Shown piece by piece: positions 60,815-64,000 of a DNA stretch of 64,000 nucleotides (the first letter of the stretch is position 1; every line of letters begins with the position of its first letter). A program made the position numbers and the translations under genes. The stretch is taken from assembly GCA_964019695.1 (NCBI GenBank), contig OZ026522.1, positions 59,234,811-59,298,810 of the forward strand, written 5' to 3'. The notes under the pieces are model-generated. The model searched no databases, was not told the DNA's origin, and saw only the letters and a list, made by a program, of their open reading frames with translations. This stretch comes from Loripinus fragilis. Lineage: Eukaryota > Mollusca > Bivalvia > Lucinida > Lucinidae.

Positions 60815-61854
60815 GTAAGGAAGAAGGCAAAGATCAGGAATCGATACAATCAAGCAGCACACCTGATCCAGGACACCACATGGGAAAGTGACAACACAAG
60901 AAAACATCACATACAAGAGAGCCAAGAGGTTAGCCTTTTCCCAGCAGATGACCACACAGATAAGACAGCATGACAGACACGAAACATAAATAACAAAAAG
61001 GATCCATAAAAGAAGCACCGCCTCGGAACGGTCAGTAAAAAATGATTACTGGAGGGCTTTAACTAGTTTGAGAACTCACGATTATCAGTATGTATTAAAA
61101 ACTGACTGAAGCGGCCACTCAAAACGAAGACCAAAAATTGGTTTTCAAGACCAATTAATGCTTAATGCAGGTAAAAAGTATTGCAGAATGTCCCAAGGGG
61201 AGCATTCTGCAATACTTTTGACCTTCATTAAGCTACCATTTGTCATTAAGATCTTTTTTGTCTATTTTAGTGGCCGCTTAAGACAGGTTTTACTGTAACT
61301 ACAACATGATTAAGACAATCAGTCTTGCTTAGTAAACCATCCTACAATTCACAATAAAACAAAACTTGTTCAAATGTTTGCCATATCTTTCATATCATAT
61401 GGCTGACTTACACCATATGACTCAATTAATTCTCTCCGATTTTTTCATGCATCCTTTTTCGGGCCAAGTAAGAAAAAAAAAACAATTGTATCGTATACAG
61501 ATTTCTATTTTATAGACCCGACAATGCTTGCTGAACTATTCATATCTTTATAATTGCTTTGAAGAGAGAAAAAACGTTTCACCCATAGATTTATTCTTGA
61601 GCGTAAAAAGAGTTCGTCACTGTGTTATTTTCATGAGAATATTTTAATTAACCCAAACTGCCTAGTAGGTAGTACCAGAAGGCACACATCGACAAAAACG
61701 GCTTAATCAACTTCGTCTGTACGCCGTGTAACTTACCTTTAGTAGCTTGGTGAAGTGGGCATTGGACAGGTTATATGGTTTCAGGTGGTCCGGGGTCTCC
61801 GCTTCTAGAGACGCAATCTTGAACTTTGGTCTCTCAGGAGGATACTTAGCCCTC
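26607..61854 (-). CDS. Unrecognised gene, 3' part, at least 4 exons
   Basis: Reading the - strand, exons 61854-61737, 50611-50375, 39137 (or 39075)-38899 and 27410-26607 have consensus splice sites, and the phases fit if the third exon begins at 39075. At least 443 codons are visible. The first visible exon starts in phase 2 and needs an upstream exon beyond the window. The protein is hydrophilic and basic, with Ser/Pro and Arg-rich stretches, no membrane segment, and a C-terminal Cys-rich patch (DDCDCLRCAILKRQY) followed by an acidic Tyr-rich tail (EMYYYDSD). I do not recognise the family. The three introns are each about 11 kb and full of repeats. It converges on the CCDC122-like gene. Confidence 0.6.
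27465..27530. mobile_element. Family E hairpin near exon z
   Basis: 'gtactcattagaagcgctca' and 'ttgagacgcttctagt' form the hairpin. It lies about 55 nt upstream (in the intron) of the exon z acceptor. Confidence 0.5.
27765..28125. mobile_element. Family N repeat, copy 2
   Basis: 'aattaggggataactgtatt' to 'aaacgtcgcgttacaaacg'. It contains an inverted pair, 'ttcatttggggaggtata' and 'tacctccccaaatgaa'. The 135-codon frame over it is repeat-derived. Confidence 0.6.
28126..29320. other. Gene-free AT-rich stretch
   Basis: Intron of the minus-strand gene. No supported exon or named repeat was seen. Confidence 0.35.
29321..29384. repeat. (GT)n microsatellite
   Basis: About 32 uninterrupted GT units. 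Confidence 0.95.
30086..30370 (-). mobile_element. Family I repeat, copy 3, inverted
   Basis: 'gatgattgcaaaactaaaaa', 'gggagcaacagtaagcaa', 'caacaacagagccac', then a G-rich stretch. Complement of the copy at 24.3 kb. Confidence 0.55.
30945..31075. mobile_element. Family R fragment
   Basis: 'ggtccattgtatatattgag', 'ggttataacttccaaaatga', 'ccatgatgaaatggg'. Matches the left part of R2 at 49.0 kb. Confidence 0.5.
31140..32390. other. Gene-free stretch
   Basis: Intronic. A phrase 'ttaaccccttcaccgcc' near 31484 could be one end of a TTAA element, but no partner end was found. Confidence 0.3.
32400..33365 (+). pseudogene. Tc1/mariner-type transposase relic
   Basis: Fragments in shifting frames follow the order of a mariner transposase. 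Near 32540 is an HTH-like LIEEDALFTVRHLAQM. Near 32621 is KSARRILHLLTDEQKS. Near 33041 is HDNANHQ, and near 33111 is PPYSPDLALYDFF, which carries the usual SPD motif. Near 33240 is a decayed W..KLKRC-type end. There are many stops and frameshifts, and a palindrome is inserted at 32744-32840. It is certainly inactive. It lies in the intron between exons y and z of the minus-strand gene, in the opposite orientation. Confidence 0.75.
32744..32840. repeat. Palindrome inserted in the mariner relic
   Basis: Arms 32744-32790 and 32794-32840 are near-perfect inverted copies: 'gataagacattatgacatgg' and 'ccatgtcataatgtcttatc'. The spacer is almost nil. Confidence 0.8.
33712..34020 (-). mobile_element. 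Family I repeat, copy 4, inverted
   Basis: 'gatcaggaaataccacaatc', 'agagctgatt' in complement, 'gatgattgcaatactagaat', 'caacaacagaaccaccgcc', ending in a G-run and 'cttaaatgcattttac'. Confidence 0.55.
34427..34623. mobile_element. Family P element, copy 2
   Basis: 'gggtaaagtcaggtaacttc' to 'cccaactttaccc', with core 'gcaaacagtgaaaatccaga' and 'gattttcactgtttt' around 'gagaaggctcattaagagcc'. Confidence 0.7.
34630..36330. other. Gene-free stretch
   Basis: Intronic. The segment 34985-35105 is an old diverged copy of 37320-37440 ('tccaaaggat', 'aagaacatatt'). No exon was recognised. Confidence 0.35.
36348..36536. repeat. Direct duplication, about 75 nt
   Basis: 'ccagaacccccatccagacc' through 'tccctgcaagca' and 'ggcaaat' occurs at 36348-36420 and again at 36461-36535. 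The spacer includes 'gcgttacaaaagcaagtgca', which is family N-like. Confidence 0.65.
36735..36890. mobile_element. Family E hairpin with extended arms
   Basis: 'aaagcatatgttgtaggtag', 'aagaaccgtctcagtaagac', 'ggttctttcgagcacccaaa', 'acatatgttcaaacc'. Confidence 0.6.
36891..38340. other. Gene-free stretch
   Basis: Intronic, with no supported coding or named repeat apart from the old duplication at 37320-37440. Confidence 0.3.
38358..38455. repeat. Inverted pair around 38.4 kb
   Basis: 'ccttgcctagacccaagatg' and 'cttcttgggtctagggggaa' are complementary with several mismatches, suggesting an old foldback. Confidence 0.45.
38899..39137 (-). CDS. Unrecognised minus-strand gene, exon y
   Basis: Donor 'TTACAG|gtaagg' is strong. 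Two acceptors are plausible. 'ttatttcag' at 39076-39077 gives 59 whole codons in phase with exon x. 'ttttactacag' at 39138-39139 adds a segment with YNLSNTLFQ but needs one extra base from an intervening exon. The content includes a Ser/Tyr-rich region (FSRSYTYDAMKLPSLS) and an Arg cluster (GYRRRRGTRYKK). Confidence 0.58.
39290..39620. repeat. Direct repeat, about 45 nt, 270 nt apart
   Basis: 'gaaactttgtgaata' followed by 'ggggacaaatgatataagga' occurs near 39307 and near 39570. Confidence 0.55.
40125..40283. repeat. Small inverted repeat beside (CT)n microsatellite
   Basis: 'agtttaccaggca' and 'tgcctggtaaact' bracket about 65 nt that include 'ctcggcaagctttgcg'. This is followed directly by (CT)n at 40219-40283 with one interruption. 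Confidence 0.75.
40455..40625. mobile_element. Family D element, copy 3
   Basis: 'gatcgtctgctgattttgtt', 'gtcaaagagtttggatccag', the decayed palindrome 'tgtcccgacattttgcca', 'ctctttgcaaaggat'. Confidence 0.6.
40925..42060. repeat. CTCCCT-rich degenerate minisatellite, two blocks
   Basis: At 40945-41125 and 41930-42055 units of about 35 nt built on 'ctccccaaatccctaaaa' repeat imperfectly. The outer edges are G/C runs ('aggccccccggggggg' at left, 'ctggggccccgttaat' at right), as if the two blocks were ends of one element. Confidence 0.5.
42466..42832. mobile_element. Family K element, copy 1, TTAA-flanked
   Basis: TTAA 42462-42465 and 42833-42836 flank 'agctgcatagtctgtaactt' and 'agttacagagtatgcagc'. 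Copies 2 and 3 are at 50839-51204 and 59744-60113. A - strand frame of 108 codons is within it. Confidence 0.75.
43482..43765. mobile_element. Family F element, copy 6
   Basis: 'gatgcgcggatccgggaatt' to 'cctctggatccgcac', with 'gattttccagagggggtccg'. The empty equivalent is near 45200. Confidence 0.7.
44692..45127 (+). mobile_element. Family A TIR element, copy 3
   Basis: 'aactttttggatactgtaaa' to 'tttacagtacccaaaaagtc'. The Q-type core is partly deleted ('cagactgctctagatctaca'). The empty equivalent is near 43425. Confidence 0.75.
45330..46110. other. Gene-free AT-rich stretch
   Basis: Poly-T and poly-A runs only. No gene or named repeat was seen. Confidence 0.35.
46129..46672. mobile_element. 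544-bp foldback T, TTAA-flanked
   Basis: TTAA 46125-46128 and 46673-46676 flank a full-length imperfect palindrome. Arms start 'ggggcttttttgcacccc' and the complement of 'ggggccaaattagcccc', and include 'taccgttgctatggtaac' mirrored as 'ttaccatagcaacggtaa'. The centre is near 46400. Confidence 0.8.
47165..47213 (-). other. Candidate 49-nt micro-exon, speculative
   Basis: On the - strand 'aatactacag' precedes and 'GCACGG|gtatgc' follows 49 open nucleotides (16 codons plus 1 base, starting LVCETHSFW). It would convert phase 0 after exon x into phase 1, which the longer form of exon y requires. There is no other support. Confidence 0.15.
47236..47475 (-). mobile_element. Family B element, copy 3
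   Basis: 'tgagccagtgcatgagattt' and 'aaatctcatgcactggctca' are inverted ends. Core 'gatcagactgcgcatatgcg' with 'caggctgatc'. Confidence 0.7.
47480..48430. other. Gene-free stretch
   Basis: Intronic, with nothing supportable seen. Confidence 0.3.
48431..48640 (-). mobile_element. Family B element, copy 4
   Basis: 'gtgtagactcagacgagcct', 'agcttagaaactcttaatg', 'gatcagcctgtgcgtatgcg', 'ccacattgttggaaatctc'. The ends are decayed. Confidence 0.6.
48715..48905. repeat. Degenerate GGGATATGGGATA-type minisatellite
   Basis: Units such as 'gggatatgggatatttg' and 'gggatacttgcctgttta' with 'cttccaggg' between them, about six times, ending in a C-run. An inverted block is at 59405-59510. Confidence 0.55.
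48992..49233. mobile_element. Family R element, copy 2, TTAA-flanked
   Basis: TTAA 48988-48991 and 49234-49237. 'cccttattgc...cagaaggg'. Core 'gcaaacagtgcagaccctga' to 'catttcgtctgggtcttcac'. Confidence 0.75.
49382..49406. repeat. (TGAT)n tract
   Basis: Five to six tandem TGAT units. Confidence 0.8.
49499..49710. mobile_element. Family D element, copy 4, TTAA-flanked
   Basis: TTAA 49495-49498 and 49711-49714. 'ctctttgccccctggga' to 'ggaggcaaagaa'. 'gtcaaacagtttggatccag' and a decayed palindrome. Confidence 0.75.
49893..50016. repeat. Exact tandem duplication, 62-nt unit
   Basis: Two copies starting 'cataactaattgcaaagg' at 49893 and 49955 differ by one base, so the duplication is recent. 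Confidence 0.9.
50116..50353 (+). mobile_element. Family B element, copy 5, beside exon x
   Basis: 'tgagccgtgacatgagattt' to 'aaatcgcatgtcaaggctca'. Core 'cctgcgcatatgcgcagtct'. It lies 21 nt from the exon x edge on the donor side. Confidence 0.7.
50375..50611 (-). CDS. Unrecognised minus-strand gene, exon x
   Basis: 237 nt, 79 whole codons, acceptor 'gctttgcag', donor 'CAAAG|gtagga'. It begins GYRKSFGAGLTEQAHYG and contains a Ser/Pro linker (APSPLSPGSQSPVS) and a basic segment (YVQRWKVLRDRNKNLPK). GC content is well above that of the surrounding intron. A family B element lies 21 nt beyond the donor. Confidence 0.6.
50839..51204. mobile_element. Family K element, copy 2, TTAA-flanked
   Basis: 'agctgcatagtctgtaacta' to 'agttacagattatgcagc', between TTAA 50835-50838 and 51205-51208. 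Confidence 0.75.
51505..53040 (+). mobile_element. Family C element, copy 5, split by element U
   Basis: The left part ends near 51656 ('ttctcgctagtctcattagc'). The right part resumes at 52981 ('gactgattctagtctcactt' and 'tgtcgcgtcgagaccc'), as in copy 2. Confidence 0.6.
51659..52978. mobile_element. Element U, 1.3 kb, 65-nt TIRs, TA-flanked
   Basis: TA 51657-51658 and 52979-52980 flank 'cgagggctgttcaaatatga' and 'tcatatttgaacagccctcg'. The inverted match extends through 'cttcataactttcttcacat' and 'gctacga'. The ends and TA target resemble Tc1/mariner-type elements, but no transposase was readable. The high TIR identity suggests recent activity. Confidence 0.8.
53041..53560. other. Gene-free AT-rich stretch
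   Basis: Nothing supportable was seen. Confidence 0.35.
53563..53840. mobile_element. Family F element, copy 7
   Basis: 'atgtgcggatccagagagga' to 'ctttctgaatccgggcatg'. Contains 'gggccatcatcatgc' mirrored by 'gccgatgatggcccc'. Confidence 0.65.
53905..54125 (+). mobile_element. Family J repeat, copy 2
   Basis: 'ctgaccgttccaaggcggtg', 'ttttgtggatcctttttg', 'gacctcttggctctcttgtg', 'cttgattgtatcgattcc'. Confidence 0.6.
54126..55010. mobile_element. Family M repeat, copy 1
   Basis: Shares 'gatcatcatttgaacaaact', 'ccaagggt' and 'cttcaacagttatcgaaaaa' with 56815-57405 and 58650-59375. A B fragment is at 54853-54958 and a palindrome at 54557-54644. Confidence 0.5.
54557..54644. repeat. Spacer-less 88-bp palindrome
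   Basis: Arms of 44 nt meet at 54600/54601 in 'ttacgcgtaa' with a single mismatch. The left arm includes 'aagggtactaagtccacttc'. Confidence 0.9.
55480..56000. repeat. Family L repeat, copy 1
   Basis: 'gaaatgaccatgggccc', 'gggccgaaatgacccgaaac', 'gctgatacttgtaaac', 'gatagcgtcattgcctac', 'gtggtacgaccaagcc'. The second copy is at 57655-57925. Confidence 0.6.
56521..56716 (-). mobile_element. tRNA-derived SINE, copy 1
   Basis: On the - strand it starts 'ggcgcggtggctcagtggta', giving an A box, and 'cgagttcgaaccccacg' gives a near-perfect B box. A body with 'gtgtccttgagaaaggcac' follows, then the tail 'ccgggacgtaaaacaccaat'. This is the standard build of a tRNA-headed SINE and not a functional tRNA gene. 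Confidence 0.8.
56815..57405. mobile_element. Family M repeat, copy 2
   Basis: 'ttgattggcccatcaatttc', 'ttggtcaaggtcaacc', 'ttccggggaagaagattttt', 'gcggccatcttggtcatgtg', 'aaggtgagctaaaaac'. The 76-codon frame inside is repeat-derived. Confidence 0.5.
57655..57925. repeat. Family L repeat, copy 2
   Basis: 'gggccgaaatgacccggaac', 'aaaagctgatacttgtaaat', 'tcagcgaggcgccttttact', 'gtggtacgaccaagccaatc'. Confidence 0.6.
58650..59375. mobile_element. Family M repeat, copy 3
   Basis: 'aagcaaggtcaaccatttga', 'atggccaccatcttggtcat', 'tggtcaaggtcaaccaagga', 'gtcggctcaggtgagctaaa'. Two partial copies follow one another. Confidence 0.5.
59405..59510. repeat. Inverted block of the GGGATA minisatellite
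   Basis: 'aagtatcccatatccatttc', 'agtaaactggcatatt', 'atatcccatatccatgaaag'. Complement of the units at 48.7-48.9 kb. Confidence 0.55.
59566..59720. mobile_element. Family F element, copy 8
   Basis: 'tgcgtggatccagaatgttt' to 'ctcctctggatccgtgcatg', with 'gcgggtcatcggcccgcca'. Confidence 0.6.
59744..60113. mobile_element. Family K element, copy 3
   Basis: 'aggtctgtaactatgaac' to 'agttacagattatgcagc', followed by TTAA 60114-60117. The left end is partly decayed. Frames at 59843 and 60033 are this element. Confidence 0.7.
60771..60807. repeat. (GA)n microsatellite
   Basis: About 18 GA units, directly followed by the inverted family J copy. Confidence 0.9.
60808..61075 (-). mobile_element. Family J repeat, copy 3, inverted
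   Basis: 'ggaatcgatacaatcaagca', 'gagagccaagaggtta', 'aaaaaggatcca', 'accgcctcggaacggtcagt', 'ctggagggctttaactagtt'. Confidence 0.6.
61100..61295. mobile_element. Family O element, copy 2
   Basis: 'gaagcggccactcaaaacga' to 'gccgcttaagacaggtttta' then 'ctg' and TA. The palindrome is 'gcagaatgtcccaagggg' / 'agcattctgc'. The left end is decayed. Confidence 0.65.
61737..61854 (-). CDS. Unrecognised minus-strand gene, exon w (first visible)
   Basis: 118 nt with a strong donor 'AAAG|gtaagt' and an acceptor 'ctaacatag' that has a poor pyrimidine tract. After one carried base, 39 codons are open: RAKYPPERPKFKIASLEAE, then a segment containing YNLSNAHFTKLLK. The other two frames contain stops. YNLSN recurs at the exon near 39.1 kb. 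Confidence 0.5.
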
Positions 61855-62019
61855 CTATGTTAGTTTCTATTGGTTAGCCACTCCCTTCTGAAGACGGTGA
61901 CTCTTAGCACTATATCTATTCCAAGTTTCATTAAGATCCTCTTTCACATAGACCGACAGATAAAAATGTTATGATCCAAACTCATAAAAATAAGTTGTTC
62001 TTTACACCATTGCTGAAAG

Positions 62020-62217
62020 GGAGCGCAGTGGCTCAGTGGTAGTGCCTGACTCGAGACCGAGGGGCCGCGGGTCCGAGCCTCATCGGCGTCATTGCGTTGT
62101 GTCCTTGAGCATGACACATTTATCCTAGCTTAGTACTGGTTCAACCCAGGAAGACCCGTCCCTGTTTAACTGAAAGTTTGTTGGTAGGACGTTAAGAATC
62201 AAACAAACAAACAAACA
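62020..62217 (+). mobile_element. tRNA-derived SINE, copy 2
   Basis: Head 'ggagcgcagtggctcagtgg' (A box) and 'gcgggtccgagcctca' (B box, one change), body 'gtgtccttgagcatgacaca', tail 'ggtaggacgttaagaatcaa' followed by CAAA repeats. Same plan as the SINE at 56.6 kb in the opposite orientation. Confidence 0.75.
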
Positions 62218-62238
62218 TCTATGTATTCGAGCAACGAA

Positions 62239-62240
<2 letters not shown>

Positions 62241-62284
<44 letters not shown>
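62241..62284. repeat. (CT)n microsatellite
   Basis: About 22 CT units shortly after the SINE tail. Confidence 0.95.
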
Positions 62285-62285
<1 letters not shown>

Positions 62286-62759
62286 ACAAACAAACAAATC
62301 GGTCAGATATACATGTATCAGTCTAATTTTCCTTTAAAGGATTAGTTTTCAAACACAACTGTTTTCTTTCCTTTCTCAACAAATAATTCAAATATTATTG
62401 TAAAACATAATATCTACTTTAGAGTAATCCTTTTTCGCACAAAATTTGATCACTTTTTTCGCGAACAAAAATCAGACATTCATTAATCGGCCAACTCAAA
62501 AAAGAATAATCCTCCTTTAAGAGAATAATTTTCAGAACAAAGTTTTTTTTTTTACTTTTTCTCAAAATGTATGGTGCATCAGTCTATTTTAAAGCATAAT
62601 TCTCTATGAAACGATTCTTTTTTCGCACAAAATTTGATTTTCATGAATTGTTCTATTTAAAAAAGCATAATTCTCCGTTAAAAGAATCAGTTCTTACAAT
62701 CTCGATCCTGTTAAGCCTTTCTTTAGTTTCTATTCTAATTGATATGGATTTAAATGAGC

Positions 62760-62990
62760 AACGTCGCAAGAAAACCTGTCTTCGGTGTTTCCGACCACGG
62801 AAGACTAAAACCAGTCTGCTCAGCAACAGAGACTAGCTAGAATATTTAAACTTTGCATGTAGCAAGTCTTACTATTATACTTTCCAGTGAGTGAACAACA
62901 AATGCGCTGACCAGACTGCGCGGATGCGCACCCTGATCTGCGACTTTGTTGTTCGCATGCAACAATGTCATTTTCTTGCATCACGACTCA
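62760..62990 (+). mobile_element. Family C element, copy 6
   Basis: 'aacgtcgcaagaaaacctgt' to 'tcattttcttgcatcacgac'. Core 'gaccagactgcgcggatgcg'. The 76-codon frame here is partly this element. Confidence 0.6.
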
Positions 62991-62999
62991 AATTTAACA

Positions 63000-64000
63000 A
63001 TACATATAGGGCATTAAAATCTTGTTAGATTATTTCAGCTAAAGCAAAAGCGCACAATAGCTATTTTAAACTTGCCTACTTACCGAAAAAAATATATGTA
63101 TGCCAAATGGATCTATTTATTAAACCCAACAACATAAAAAAGTCTCAAACGAAATACACAACGTGGGTTCAACGTCGAGTCGGCTAAGTCTACGTAACTG
63201 ACAGAGAGTTCCGAATGTGGACCTTACATGATGTCATGTAATTTGACGTTGTAAGAACGACAGCCCATGAAACAGATAACGCGACAATCACAAGAAAATC
63301 CTCTTCTTTTTCTCTTTGAAGTCTCTTCGACAGTATAGACCAAATCAGCCGCTCCAATATAGGGTCAGTCTGGTCTAGGTCCACACTGTTTGCCTCTATA
63401 CGATGTTCGCAAATATATGCAGCAGACAAATTAAGCAGACGTCATTTTCAGATTCGGTTTTAAGGGTTAATGGCACATATAGTGACAAAATTTACAAAAC
63501 TATTTTGCGCTTAGCGATGAATCGGATCAGCCTGGGCTGTCCACTGTTCGCACAAAGGGCGTGACCTTGATTTCCAGGCTGATCTTAGCCTTCACTAGGA
63601 ACACCGCCTCAAACTATGAGAATAAAACTTCCCCAACAATTTGCCATACGAAATGCTAATTGAAGGTTCTATTCCTGTAACTTCAATCCCCTAAAATCTA
63701 TTCCTTTTTTGCACAAGCTCGGCACTGATCAAGACACTAGATGCGGCGTTCGATCCTAGTAAAATTGTTGAAACGGATTACAAGTGTCGGAAAATAAAAA
63801 CAATACTTTTTTCGAAGTTCATAGGCGTTGATTACTTAAGAATATGACTTCACCAGACAATTATAAAAGAAACATATTGGCACCAACAAAAGAAAAGGGC
63901 CATATCGATAATCTCCACAAGGAAAGGGGGCATTGACATATGGGCCTCGTCGCAATGGTCGCGAGAAAAACTGTATAAGATTAAAATGCGACTGACAGCA
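63000..64000. other. End of window, repeat fragments
   Basis: A Q fragment (63355-63470, 'ggtccacactgtttgcctct' and 'ttaagggttaatgg') and an imperfect hairpin near 63520-63590 ('ggatcagcctggg' / 'ccaggctgatctt'). No exon for the minus-strand gene was found. Confidence 0.4.

Noticed and set aside
62020..62100. Functional tRNA gene on the + strand
   Set aside because: Same reason: a SINE head followed by body and CAAA tail.

Overview
The window looks like animal nuclear DNA. It has short GT-AG exons in long introns, (GT)n, (CT)n and (GA)n microsatellites, tRNA-headed SINEs, a decayed mariner transposase, and a very dense load of small terminal-inverted-repeat (TIR) elements. The character of the repeats suggests a bivalve mollusc. 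That is inference from general familiarity and no species is claimed. No prokaryotic operon, phage, CRISPR array, rRNA gene or stand-alone tRNA gene was seen.

Two protein-coding genes can be supported, and they converge tail to tail. On the + strand, seven exons between 8469 and 20984 join in phase into a 270-residue coiled-coil protein. Its length, exon order and local motifs resemble vertebrate CCDC122. On the - strand, exons at 61854-61737, 50611-50375, 39137 (or 39075)-38899 and 27410-26607 form the 3' part of a gene I do not recognise. Its introns are about 11 kb each and its 5' end lies outside the window. It encodes a basic, Ser/Arg-rich protein with a cysteine cluster near the C-terminus. 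The two stop codons are 5.6 kb apart and that interval is all repeats.

Layout. 1-8.4 kb: repeats only, including a striking TTAA-flanked foldback element made of CGAAA/AGACG/ATAACG words (935-2222) and a 1.27-kb TA-flanked pogo/Tigger-like element (6857-8130). 8.5-21 kb: the CCDC122-like gene with TIR elements in nearly every intron. 21-26.6 kb: nested repeats and a local tandem duplication. 26.6-62 kb: the minus-strand gene. Its introns carry a mariner relic with a palindrome inside it (32.4-33.4 kb), a possible 4.9-kb TIR-bounded region holding an internal segmental duplication (42.1-47.0 kb), a 544-bp foldback (46.1-46.7 kb), a 1.3-kb TA-flanked element (51.7-53.0 kb), a spacer-less 88-bp palindrome (54.6 kb) and two SINEs. 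62-64 kb: a microsatellite and repeat fragments.

The least ordinary signal is the modular build of the small elements. Several families with different outer ends carry a shared central cassette (GCAAACAGT.. then a CCAGAT.AG-type hairpin). Most of them sit between TTAA target sites. In three places an element lies within about 10-30 nt of a splice site, and in one place the minus-strand gene's stop codon lies inside the TTAA target site of an element. Letters A-U used for repeat families are local labels for this window only. Coordinates were read by eye, and repeat ends are approximate unless flanking target duplications are stated.
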